Below, one piece after another: positions 36,483-46,269 of a stretch of DNA of 64,000 nt; position 1 is the first letter of the stretch; every line of letters starts with the position of its first letter. The translations under genes and the position numbers were made by a program. The stretch spans positions 160,215-224,214 of the forward strand of contig NZ_LNYU01000009.1 in the NCBI RefSeq assembly GCF_001468135.1. Reading direction: 5' to 3'. Under the pieces are notes generated by a model. That model was given only the letters and a program-made list of their open reading frames with translations. It ran no database searches and was not told the origin of the DNA. This DNA is from Legionella santicrucis. Its GTDB lineage: Bacteria > Pseudomonadota > Gammaproteobacteria > Legionellales > Legionellaceae.

Positions 36483-39400
36483 TTAAAGATTGAGAGTATT
36501 TTGCGGCTCTTCATTCACTTGAGTAAGTTCAGGTTGTAGCGATATTTTACCGAGCTCAACTAAAACAGTGTCGATCAATTTTGAACGTTCTTCAATTTTA
36601 GTGACAAATGTTGTGCTGTGGCTTAGGCTTTTTAAAAGAAAATGTACTCTTTCTGCACTTTCTATAGAAATTCCAATCGCCTCTTCTAATTCATGGGGAC
36701 TTTTTTTAGCTAATATATTGATAAGTTTCTGTATGTCATACGTGCCATTATTTAAATCTTCTTTAAATTGATCTAATAACTTCCCTTTCTTGATTAGGTT
36801 CGTTCGTTCGTCTATGGTCAGCCCTGCAAGATCGGTAAGTCCTTGCAGCATCCAACGATTTTTAGTGAGTTCTTCGGTTTTTGTTTTTCTTGATTGTGCC
36901 AAATTACTCTGGTGGGCTTCACATAATTCACGCAGTTTTATCATTAAGGCCTCACTCTTGAATTGCAATTGCACCATTGCAGGATAAGCTTTTTGTTTTT
37001 CCACAAAAAACTCATTTAAAGTGACGATCTCTGCTTTTTGTTTTTGCGCAGTATCAGAATCATCCAATGTTTTTGCGAGTTTATCGAGAAGCCGTAAATG
37101 GTGTTGTGCCTCTTTTGTCTGCGCGTCAAACATTGTTACCTCCATCTGATTGAGGGAGACTCTTATAGTGCTTATCAATGCTTTAGTTAAGAATTGATTT
37201 ACCTTTTGTAATCGATCCTTTAATCCATCAACGTCGGACAGATTAAGGGAGTCTTCTGATGTCCCGTGTTTTCTTATCTTTTCTTGACGTAACTGCTCCA
37301 CTTCAGCAAGTCGCTCATGAAAACTAGAAATCATTTCTTTTACAGCAGTCAGATTTTTAGGTTTTTCTTCTTCAAGTAGGCCAATCTCTTCTGCTACCTT
37401 AACGACATAGGCATCATATAATTTGTTATGAATGGTTCGTAGTTGTTCTTCTAATTTTTCGACCTCAGTAAAGTCAATTTTTCCAACTCCAGTATGCATC
37501 TGAACCCTTTTATTGCGCAGTACTTTTACTTCTTCTTGTAGCGTATTAAAATAAGATAGTTCCTTCTTAATGCTGGTCACATCATCAAGTTTTGCAGTAT
37601 CTAGGGCTGTAATTCGTTGAGCCATGCTTGATATACGCGTTTCATAATGTACCTTTGCTTGTTCACTATTAGCGAGCATGGGGGTAATAATCTTACGTTG
37701 TAAGGGCGCCAAATCATCGCACACTTCTTGTTTCGTTTGTTGAATTTTCTCCCTTAAGTCTTTGCTTAATGAGGGTATGTTTTTATCTGAAGGAATACTT
37801 TCGAGTGCTTTTAAAGCCTCAGTGAGTTGTTGTTTTTCCAAAGCATTTTGGCATTTCATTAATGGTGAAAGTTGACGTTGCAGCGCTATTTTCTTTTCAA
37901 TAAGTGGTCTTAGGTTATCTATTTCTATTTTCGCTGCTTTTGCTGCATCTGATTTAAAGTGAGACCATTCTTTATCTGAGGGAAAATTTGCTAAAGCATG
38001 TTGCATCATGTCCATATTATTTAATCTAAGCGCAATATGACATTCTTGTAATGCAGGAATCACTTTTTCATTAAGAAAATTTTTTCGTTCCAATGATATT
38101 TTTTGATCATCTTTTCCTGAAAAGTAGTGGAGTATTTTATCTAAAAATCCACCTCTAATGGGTAAATGAGATTGTTCTACCATTTTAAGTCGTAATGATT
38201 GTAGTGTTTCATTTATGTTTTTATGAATTTCTTTATCTTCTGGTTGAACAGCATTTATTATTTCCATCACTTTTGCGTTTTGCGTTTTAAAAATAGGTGC
38301 AGCAGCAAAGCCAACTTCATGGTTCGGTACAAAATCAGGATTTTTTACCGCAACAAAACTAACAATATACCTGTCCATCCCAGTAGGCGTTTTACCATCA
38401 AGGATTACTTTAGTCGGAACTAAGGCTATATTTTCGGGTAAATAAAAAAGTTCATCCCTAGAATCAGACTCATGATTTCCAATCTGTTTTGCTGAAAGTA
38501 ACTTGTCTGGATCATTGATTTCAAAGATTGTATTTGAATCAAATATTGGTTCTGAAGTCTTTGTTTTGGCAGAAACCTCATCTAACTTAATTTGCATAAA
38601 TGCATGGCTAGAAAGAGCCGTAAAGAGATAGTTTTCCGTATTTGCAATTATGGTATTGGCTTGTTTAATCAATTGTTGTTGAAATTCTTCGGGAATATTT
38701 AAGCCGCGGAACAGGATTTGCGGTGAAGGCTCCTGGCTCTTTGTATCCACCAATGCTTTACTCGTTAGTGGAGTTAATAATGAAGCAATCAATACTTCTT
38801 TAAAGGTTGAGTTTTCATCTTTATTTTGGGCAATTGTATTGACCCGGGTGGAGTACCAGTTATTATTTTGCATGAGATTAATTAAATCAAGCTTGATCTG
38901 ATTTTTCTCTCTGCTGTCTTTTTTTCTAATGGTTTTTTCCCAGGTATCTCCAAGTTTTTTTGCTGGTTCATTGAGATCAGTTGGATGAAATTCAGTATCT
39001 TTTTCATGCTGCATTAACTGATCAATATTATTGATATCGGTATCATTTAACAATGAACCTACAATAGCCATATCGCATTTGGTCAATAATTCACGAAAAA
39101 ATGGTTCTTCGAGTCGTTGGCCATTTAAAAGAACATGATCGTCTCGAATCACATCAGGATTCGCCATGATTTGTTGGATAATACGTGCAGCAGCAATTTC
39201 GTCACTATTAGATATTCTTTTTGCTTTCTCTGGATCTGACTGTAATGTTTCTTTAATTACACCCATAACTACTTTTGAGCGAGCTTGTTGGATGGCATCT
39301 AAACAAGATGTAGGATTCTGTTCACAGGTTTTGGCAAAATCAGTTGGAAATACATAAGGAGATGGTTCTAAATAAGTTTTATAACCAGGGAAAGATTTCT

Positions 39401-40952
39401 GTATCTCAGGAATGACGAAATATTCCTTGATGGTTACGAATCGTTCATTTTCTTTCAGTCGGTAATTAGAATCTACACGTTGGATGTTCTTAGAATTTGG
39501 AACGTTCCCTTCTTCGATAACGTATTTGTCGCCATTATAGGGATTTTCATACGGTCCACCTCTGCTGGGATCTTCTTTGGCTTCAGGATTAAATTGAGGG
39601 ACAACTGCTCCGGTGGCCAAGAAAAATTCTCGATGCGTTTTAAGAACGACCTCGGCTCCTCGTGCGCCTACAGAATTTTTAAGCGTATTATAGGCACGTT
39701 CCACGACGACTTCTTGAGGTGCTTTGACTCTCATTAAATCAACCATGTGGCCTTGATGGATTAAGATATGTGCTGGGGTACCATCCCAATTATGGGGTTT
39801 GTCTAGAATAATCGCGGCATAGTGATCTACTTCGTTTTGATCTTTAAAGATTTTGCCGATAAGCTTATTCTCTTCAACGCATTTTCTGAATGCTTGTTCA
39901 CTTTTCTCATGATATTCCTCATAAAAATTTCTCTTATACTTAGAATCATATCCTGAGCGTTCATCATCTCTTCCTACCACAAAGAATGCTTGGGCGATGA
40001 GAATTTTTTTGAGTTCTTCTGGTGTGACATCGGCTAAAGTCTGACCATTTTTTGCTGTTCCTAGTTTTTCTCCTCTGAATTTTGCTTTACGTGCTTCCTC
40101 GACCATTACTTCAGCACAAGCCATGGTGCGTACCGTATGTGCAAGGCCGTGAGTTCCTCGATCAGGCCCTTCATTGGGCTTGAGTCGCTCTCCGTTGGGA
40201 TTTTTGGGATCTACTAATGGCCCAGGATAATCATGCCTTAAATATTCTTTATGGACATAATTTACAACACTACGAACATCATCATCATTTTCCAATAAAG
40301 CACTGCCTAAAGCTGACTCAGAAACTACTTGTGGTACAGTAGATTGTATGGGAATCTCTTTAATAGTAGTGGTTTTTCCGGTTGTCGCCTGTCTTAACGC
40401 AGTTGCATTGTTTTGCACATCGCCAGCTGGAAATTCATTAGCAACAGCCTGTAACCAACCGGTAATTTCACCATAGCCATTCCCAGCGAGTTCATTTTGC
40501 ATTTCTTGAGTGATGCTCTGACCTAAATTTTCTAAAGTTGGAGGATTATCACCTGTTAATACCGTATGCGCCCTTACTCCTGCAGAAGCAACCCAATAGC
40601 CGCATAAGCCCATGTTTAATCCAGCACCATTGGGAATCACAGAAAGGGTAGTGTCTTGAGGGAGCTTTCTAGATAGAATGTTTTTATACCCTTTTCCTGA
40701 ATCTTCACCCAGTGGGTCAAAAAGATAGTATTGATTGCCTTGGCCTTTAATTAACATGATCCAGTGGCCAGATTCTTGTGTTGGACTCACAGCAGTTAAT
40801 ATAGGCATAAATCCTTGTTGGTCCAATACATCTATTCGTATGCTAGGATTTCCATTGTAAATGATACCGCTGGTAATATTTCGTCCCATACGTTCAAAAA
40901 TGGCACGCATACCATCTTGAGTTAATTCTACCCCTTTTACATATTCAGGCAT
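36483..40952 (-). CDS. SidE-family effector, copy A (ART motif degenerate)
   Basis: A 1489-aa relative of the Legionella SidE/SdeA ubiquitin-modifying effectors. The N-terminal DUB has the Cys-protease triad His63 (SGHWIML), Asp79 (FDPLG) and Cys117 (GLCGYW). The phosphodiesterase domain has HGLAHT (His268, His272), GRDDE (328-331 region) and GHMVDLMR (His402). In the ADP-ribosyltransferase domain FRGLN gives Arg749, but the stretch that carries the S-x-S motif in the sister genes is about eight residues shorter, and the ExE loop reads SRDEL, with the first Glu missing. A helical C-terminus of about 600 residues follows. GAGGA precedes ATG 40952. Family assignment is firm; loss of ART activity is inferred from residues. 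Confidence 0.92.
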   Translation of the reverse strand: MPEYVKGVELTQDGMRAIFERMGRNITSGIIYNGNPSIRIDVLDQQGFMPILTAVSPTQESGHWIMLIKGQGNQYYLFDPLGEDSGKGYKNILSRKLPQDTTLSVIPNGAGLNMGLCGYWVASAGVRAHTVLTGDNPPTLENLGQSITQEMQNELAGNGYGEITGWLQAVANEFPAGDVQNNATALRQATTGKTTTIKEIPIQSTVPQVVSESALGSALLENDDDVRSVVNYVHKEYLRHDYPGPLVDPKNPNGERLKPNEGPDRGTHGLAHTVRTMACAEVMVEEARKAKFRGEKLGTAKNGQTLADVTPEELKKILIAQAFFVVGRDDERSGYDSKYKRNFYEEYHEKSEQAFRKCVEENKLIGKIFKDQNEVDHYAAIILDKPHNWDGTPAHILIHQGHMVDLMRVKAPQEVVVERAYNTLKNSVGARGAEVVLKTHREFFLATGAVVPQFNPEAKEDPSRGGPYENPYNGDKYVIEEGNVPNSKNIQRVDSNYRLKENERFVTIKEYFVIPEIQKSFPGYKTYLEPSPYVFPTDFAKTCEQNPTSCLDAIQQARSKVVMGVIKETLQSDPEKAKRISNSDEIAAARIIQQIMANPDVIRDDHVLLNGQRLEEPFFRELLTKCDMAIVGSLLNDTDINNIDQLMQHEKDTEFHPTDLNEPAKKLGDTWEKTIRKKDSREKNQIKLDLINLMQNNNWYSTRVNTIAQNKDENSTFKEVLIASLLTPLTSKALVDTKSQEPSPQILFRGLNIPEEFQQQLIKQANTIIANTENYLFTALSSHAFMQIKLDEVSAKTKTSEPIFDSNTIFEINDPDKLLSAKQIGNHESDSRDELFYLPENIALVPTKVILDGKTPTGMDRYIVSFVAVKNPDFVPNHEVGFAAAPIFKTQNAKVMEIINAVQPEDKEIHKNINETLQSLRLKMVEQSHLPIRGGFLDKILHYFSGKDDQKISLERKNFLNEKVIPALQECHIALRLNNMDMMQHALANFPSDKEWSHFKSDAAKAAKIEIDNLRPLIEKKIALQRQLSPLMKCQNALEKQQLTEALKALESIPSDKNIPSLSKDLREKIQQTKQEVCDDLAPLQRKIITPMLANSEQAKVHYETRISSMAQRITALDTAKLDDVTSIKKELSYFNTLQEEVKVLRNKRVQMHTGVGKIDFTEVEKLEEQLRTIHNKLYDAYVVKVAEEIGLLEEEKPKNLTAVKEMISSFHERLAEVEQLRQEKIRKHGTSEDSLNLSDVDGLKDRLQKVNQFLTKALISTIRVSLNQMEVTMFDAQTKEAQHHLRLLDKLAKTLDDSDTAQKQKAEIVTLNEFFVEKQKAYPAMVQLQFKSEALMIKLRELCEAHQSNLAQSRKTKTEELTKNRWMLQGLTDLAGLTIDERTNLIKKGKLLDQFKEDLNNGTYDIQKLINILAKKSPHELEEAIGISIESAERVHFLLKSLSHSTTFVTKIEERSKLIDTVLVELGKISLQPELTQVNEEPQNTLNL

Positions 40953-41348
40953 TTAGATTTTCCTCAAAAAATATTTGTATTGTCAATTGAACCCTCTATC
41001 TATGCCATTAGTCATTAGGCTAAGATAAAAGGTATCCTCATAAATGATTTAAAATTCTATGGGTTATAATTAACGTGAGTTCGACCTAAAAGAAATGGAG
41101 ATTCGTTTTATACGCTCAACAAACCAGTTTTAAATAAAAATAATTCGATATAAAAAATAATATTGCTTTTATATCGAACTTACATTAATTAACAATCCAC
41201 ATGGACTCTTTTAATTATAAACCGAATATTATTAAGCCAACGTTAAGTTGGCTGAAAATCAATCTATTTGGTTTCTTTAAAGGAAACCCTCTTCACAAGT
41301 TCTCTGTGGATTGAGTAGGGAGCATCCTAAAACAGCCTTTTTCAGGAG
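40953..41348. other. Intergenic region between SidE-family copies A and B
   Basis: About 396 bp. It holds a 12-bp perfect AT-rich inverted repeat (TTCGATATAAAA at 41144-41155 with its complement at 41167-41178) and a hairpin AGCCAAC/GTTGGCT (41235-41253), probably ending the copy B transcript. No PmrA-like tandem repeat was found before copy A. No gene seen. Confidence 0.5.
41144..41178. repeat. 12-bp perfect inverted repeat
   Basis: TTCGATATAAAA and TTTTATATCGAA are separated by 11 bp of AT-rich sequence, about 190-225 bp before the start of SidE copy A and after the stop of copy B. It may be an operator or a stem-loop. Confidence 0.55.
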
Positions 41349-44300
41349 TTATAGGATTAAATAGTCAAAATCCAAAGATGGTTCGTCGGGTATTTCTTGT
41401 TGCATGAATGTCTTACGGAGCTCATCTGAAACAGTATCGATTAATTTTGTACGTTCTTTAATTTTAGCGACAAATGTTGTATTGCGGCTTAGGTGTTTTA
41501 AAAGCTCCTGGAGTTTCTCCGCATCTTCAGTAGAGAGTCCAACCGCTTCTTCTAATTCAGCTGTACTTTTCTTGGCTAAGTGATTGATCAACTCCTTTAT
41601 ATCATACTTATCATTATTTAAATCTTTTTTAAATCGATCTAATTTTTTTCCTTTCTTAGCTAAAGTCACTCGTTCGTCTGTGGTTAGACCTATGAAGTCA
41701 GTAAATCCTTGAAACATCCAACGATTTTTAGTGAGTTCTTCAGTTCTTTTTCTTGAGTTTGTCTGGTGCGCTTCACATAACTCACGTAATTGGATCATTA
41801 AAGCTTCACTCTTGAATTGCAATTGCACCATTGCAGGGTACGCTTTTTGTTTCTCCATAAAAAATTCGTTTAATTTCACGATCTCAATTTTTTGTTCTTG
41901 CGCTGTTTTAGAGTTATCCAGCGTTTTTGCAAGCTTATCGAGGATTTGTAAATGTTGCTGAGCCTCTCTTTCTTGCTCGTCAAACGTTATTGTCTCCATT
42001 TGATTGAGAGAAACTCTAATATTACTTATTAATATCTTAATTAAGCGTTGATTCACCTGTTGCAATCGATCATTTAATCCATCGGTAGCTGAAAGATTAA
42101 GAGGATCATCTTTGAATGTTTCTTGTTTTTTTATCTTTTCTTGATGTAATTGTTTCACTTCAGCGAGTTGGCCATAAAATCTTGAGATGATTCTTTTCAC
42201 ATCAGCCAGATTTTTAGGTTTTTCTTGTTCAAGTAAGTCAATCTCTTTTGTTACTTGCACTACATAGGCATCATATAGTTTGTTATGAAGTATGCGTAGT
42301 TGTTCTTCTAATTTTTCGATATCAGCAAAATCAACTCTTTCGGCTTCGGAATGCAATAGAGTTTTTTCATGACGCAGCAATTTTATTTCCTCTTGTAGGT
42401 CGTTAAAATGAGATATTTCTCTCTTAACGCTAGCTAAGTCGGATAGTTTTACCTTGTCTTGAACTGCAATTTTCTTCGTTATGCTCATTACAAGTACTTC
42501 ATAACGTTTTCTCACTTGCTCGGCATTAGTGAGTGCGGGTATCGTGGCTGCATTTGACATCGGAGCTAAGTTTTCAATTAGCTCTTGTTTTGTACCTTGA
42601 ATCTGCTCTTTTATATTGTTGCTTATCAATGGAATATTGCTCATATCATTATCTGAGGGAATGCTTTCGAGTGCTTTTAATGCTTCAGTGATTTGTTGTT
42701 TTTCCAGTGCATCTCGGCATTTCATCAAAGGAAGAAGTTGGCTTTGGAGCACTATTTTCTTTCCAATAAGTGGTCTTAGGTTATCCATTTCAATTTTAGC
42801 TGCTTTTGCTGCATCTGATTTAAAGAGAGACCATTCTTTATCTGAGGGAAATTTCGTTAAAGCACGTTGTATCATGTCCACATTATTTAATCGAAGCGCA
42901 ATATGACATTCTTGTAGTGCAGGAATCACTTTTTCATTAAGAAAGCTTTTTCGTTCCAATGATATTTTTTGATCATCTTTTCTTGAAAAATAGTGAAGAA
43001 TTTTATCTAAAAATCCACCTCGAATGGGTAAATGAGATTGCTCTACCATTTTAAGCCGTAGTGATTTTAAAGTTTCATTTAAGTTTCCCTGGGCTTCTGT
43101 GTTTACACTATCTATTACTTTCGCTACTTTCGTGCTTTGTATTTTTATAAAAGACTCAAAAGCAAAACCGCGCCCATGTCGTGGAGAAAAATCGGGGCTT
43201 TGTACCGCAACACAGGTGAAAATATGACGATCACTTCCGGTAGTCGTTTGGCCATCAAGAGTAAGTTTGATCGGAATTAAAGCTATATCTTCAGGCAAAT
43301 ATATGGAATATTCACTTTCAGAGCCTTCTACGTGAGTTCCTACTTGTTTAGGCTGTAGCAACCCATCGGGATCAGATATTTCAAAGATGGTGTTTGAAGC
43401 AAACATATCCCTAGGAACAGCAATATTTGTGGATGTGCTTGCATTTGTTTTGGCTGAGATATGGCTGTAATCATTTAACTTAATTTGTTTAAAAGTTTCT
43501 GCAGAAGAATCTGTAAAGAGATGTTCTGTAGTATTAGCCATGATCTTATGAGTTTGATGGATTAAGTTATTTTTAAATTCTTCTGACAGATTTAATCCGC
43601 GAAACAGTGTTTTTGGCGGTGGGGAAGTATTTGTATCCACCAATGATTTTCTCGTTAGGGGAGTCATTAACGCAGTAATCAGCACCTCTTTGAATGTTGA
43701 GTCTTTATCTCTGTTTTGGGCAATGGCATTAACACGGCTGTAGTACCAAGCATCATTTTGCATTAAAAAAACTAAATCAGTTTCGATCTGGAGTATTCCT
43801 CCACCTTTTCTGATGGTATTTTCCCAGGTTTCTCCAAGTTTTTTTGCTGGTTCGTTGGGATCAGTTGGATGAAATTCAGTATCTATCTCATGTTTCATTA
43901 ACTGGTCGATATTTTTTATATCCGTGCTATTTAACAGTGAACCTACAATGGCCATATCGCATTTGGCTAATAAATCACGGAAAAATTGTTCTTCGAGACG
44001 TTGACCATTTAAAAGAACGTGGTCATTATGAATTACATCAGGATTAGCAAGGATTTGTTGGATAATGCGTGTTGCTGCAATTTCATCAACATTAGCGTTT
44101 CTCCTTGCTGATTTATTACTAAATTGAATTGCTCCCTTTATAGGTGAAATTTTTGATTGATGATTAGCTGCTTGTAATTGCCCTAAACAAAAATCGACAT
44201 CATTTTCACATTGTGCTCTTTCATCGGAGTTTGTATGTTGCAAGTATGCATATTCACTCAGTTCTGGCATTCCTCTTTGGAGTTTTTTACCGTAACCAGG

Positions 44301-46034
44301 GAATTTACACTGCACTTCATCAAGTTTGAGGTATTCATCTACGCGCATCCAGCGTTCGTTTTCTTGTAACTCATACGACGTAGGGAAAAATGCTAATGTG
44401 CCTTGAGTTTCTCCCTTTCTAGGTTTGTTGCGGATTGGCTGGCCATCTTCGCCAATGACATATCGCCCCAGGCCTCCATTTCCGAATTTAAATTTTTCTT
44501 TTTCCTGTAATTTGTATGAGGGCGGGAAAAATTTTATTTTACCTTTTATTTCTCCTTCTTTTGGTGTTTCTCTAATTGGATTGCCATTTTTATCAATAAC
44601 ATAACGAAATTCGTTAGTACTCGTTACCAAATGTGGTTCAGGGTTGTTACAGTCAAAAGAGCTAACCATTTCATAGGTTGCATCGAAAAATTTTCTTTGT
44701 TTTGTAAAAACAGCCTCAGCTCCTATGGTTCCAATCCAAGGTTGAAGTGATTTAAAATAATTTTCTAAATAAGATTCTGCAGGTTGTTTTACCCTCATGA
44801 GATCAACCATATGACCTTTGTTGACCAAAACATGTGCTGGAGAGTTTTCCCACTTATGATCTTTATCTTCAATAACATTAGCATAAAAGTCGATATCGTT
44901 TTGATCGTTGAAGACATGTGGAATTAAAAGGGACTCATTTTCTCTTACATATTTTAAAAATGCATCTCTACTTTGTTCATGGTATCGCGCATAATTATTT
45001 GCCGATTCTTCATCATCTCGTCCAGTAACAAAAAATGCTTGGGCAATCATGATTTTTTTTAATTCATCAGGGGTAACATCAGCTATAGTCCGATGGTCCT
45101 TGAAGGTTCTTAAAGTTTCTCCTCTGAATTTTGCTTTACGTGCTTCTTCAACCATTACTTCTGCATAGGCCATTGTTCGTAGCGTATGAGCGAGACCATG
45201 AACAGGCCTGTTTACAATTTTGTCCCCGTTTCTTCCCATTTGTGCGGGTGTTGCCTCTACTGTGCCGGTGTATTTTTTTCCTAAATAATTATTAAACGCA
45301 TATTTCACCGCATTTCTTACAGTGCTATCGGAGTACAATGAAAAACCATTCCAAGGAGGGAGATATGGTCCTTTGCTTGCAGTAGGTTTGGAGGTTAATT
45401 CTGGTACACTTTCCTTTTCAGTAATAATTGATTGAGGAAGACCCTTGAGATGTAGCTCTTTTTCAGTAGAATGTCTTAAATCAGTTGCATCGTTTTGAGC
45501 TTCACCTGCTGGAAGGGCATTGGCAATCGCTCGTAACCAACCAGTAATTTCACCATAGCCATCCCCATCGAGTTCCTGTTGCATTTCCTTAGTGATGACT
45601 TGGCCTAGATTTTCCAGAGTTGGGGGATTATCACCGGCTAATGCCGTATGTGCCCTTACTCCTGCAGACGCAACCCAATAGCCACATAAGCCCATGTTGA
45701 ATCCAGTGCTATTGAGAATCACAGAAAGTGTAGCGTCTTGGGGGAGCTTTCTAGATAGGATGTTTTTATATCCTTTTCCCGAACTTTCACCCAGAGGGTC
45801 AAAAAGATAGTATTGATTGCCTTGGCCTTTAATTAACATGATCCAGTGGCCAGATTCTTGTGCTGGACTCACGCCTGTTAATATGGGCATAAATCCTTGC
45901 TGATTCAGTACATCTACTCGTATGTCAGGATTTCCATTGTAAATGATACCGCTGGTAATATCTCGTCCTATGCGTTCAAAAATAGCACGCATACCATCTT
46001 GGGTTAATTCTACCCCTTTTACATACTTAGGCAT
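41349..46034 (-). CDS. SidE-family effector, copy B
   Basis: A 1561-aa SidE-type effector predicted to attach ubiquitin to host serines by the phosphoribosyl route without E1 or E2. The DUB triad is His63, Asp79, Cys117. PDE residues are in HGLAHT (His279, His283), GRDDE (about 338-342) and GHMVDLMR (His408). The ART motif is complete: Arg812 (FRGLN), Ser866 (STS) and Glu906/Glu908 (SESE), with the same Ser-to-Glu spacing of 40 and 42 as SdeA. A linker at 477-562 holds two copies of an RYVI...ERW-type module. The start MPKYVKGVEL matches the sister genes; the frame extends to 46076 without support. The C-terminal end is Glu/Asp-rich then hydrophobic, as in Dot/Icm signals. Confidence 0.93.
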   Translation of the reverse strand: MPKYVKGVELTQDGMRAIFERIGRDITSGIIYNGNPDIRVDVLNQQGFMPILTGVSPAQESGHWIMLIKGQGNQYYLFDPLGESSGKGYKNILSRKLPQDATLSVILNSTGFNMGLCGYWVASAGVRAHTALAGDNPPTLENLGQVITKEMQQELDGDGYGEITGWLRAIANALPAGEAQNDATDLRHSTEKELHLKGLPQSIITEKESVPELTSKPTASKGPYLPPWNGFSLYSDSTVRNAVKYAFNNYLGKKYTGTVEATPAQMGRNGDKIVNRPVHGLAHTLRTMAYAEVMVEEARKAKFRGETLRTFKDHRTIADVTPDELKKIMIAQAFFVTGRDDEESANNYARYHEQSRDAFLKYVRENESLLIPHVFNDQNDIDFYANVIEDKDHKWENSPAHVLVNKGHMVDLMRVKQPAESYLENYFKSLQPWIGTIGAEAVFTKQRKFFDATYEMVSSFDCNNPEPHLVTSTNEFRYVIDKNGNPIRETPKEGEIKGKIKFFPPSYKLQEKEKFKFGNGGLGRYVIGEDGQPIRNKPRKGETQGTLAFFPTSYELQENERWMRVDEYLKLDEVQCKFPGYGKKLQRGMPELSEYAYLQHTNSDERAQCENDVDFCLGQLQAANHQSKISPIKGAIQFSNKSARRNANVDEIAATRIIQQILANPDVIHNDHVLLNGQRLEEQFFRDLLAKCDMAIVGSLLNSTDIKNIDQLMKHEIDTEFHPTDPNEPAKKLGETWENTIRKGGGILQIETDLVFLMQNDAWYYSRVNAIAQNRDKDSTFKEVLITALMTPLTRKSLVDTNTSPPPKTLFRGLNLSEEFKNNLIHQTHKIMANTTEHLFTDSSAETFKQIKLNDYSHISAKTNASTSTNIAVPRDMFASNTIFEISDPDGLLQPKQVGTHVEGSESEYSIYLPEDIALIPIKLTLDGQTTTGSDRHIFTCVAVQSPDFSPRHGRGFAFESFIKIQSTKVAKVIDSVNTEAQGNLNETLKSLRLKMVEQSHLPIRGGFLDKILHYFSRKDDQKISLERKSFLNEKVIPALQECHIALRLNNVDMIQRALTKFPSDKEWSLFKSDAAKAAKIEMDNLRPLIGKKIVLQSQLLPLMKCRDALEKQQITEALKALESIPSDNDMSNIPLISNNIKEQIQGTKQELIENLAPMSNAATIPALTNAEQVRKRYEVLVMSITKKIAVQDKVKLSDLASVKREISHFNDLQEEIKLLRHEKTLLHSEAERVDFADIEKLEEQLRILHNKLYDAYVVQVTKEIDLLEQEKPKNLADVKRIISRFYGQLAEVKQLHQEKIKKQETFKDDPLNLSATDGLNDRLQQVNQRLIKILISNIRVSLNQMETITFDEQEREAQQHLQILDKLAKTLDNSKTAQEQKIEIVKLNEFFMEKQKAYPAMVQLQFKSEALMIQLRELCEAHQTNSRKRTEELTKNRWMFQGFTDFIGLTTDERVTLAKKGKKLDRFKKDLNNDKYDIKELINHLAKKSTAELEEAVGLSTEDAEKLQELLKHLSRNTTFVAKIKERTKLIDTVSDELRKTFMQQEIPDEPSLDFDYLIL

Positions 46035-46269
46035 ATTGCTCTCTCTGTGATACTGCTTTAAGAATAGCGTTTGCAATCGTGCGGCATATTAACACAGTGT
46101 GTAAAAATATTATAATAATTTTGAGTTGATTGAGTTTTAAGTGGACAAATTTTAAGTTGATTTGAGTTTTATCTCTATTTATTAAGCAGTTATGAAAAGA
46201 CTTTTAATGTTTCGCTTGCGAATTTCTACGGATTAGTCGCAGAAATTCGCAGGCAGTTAGGGAGGTTAA

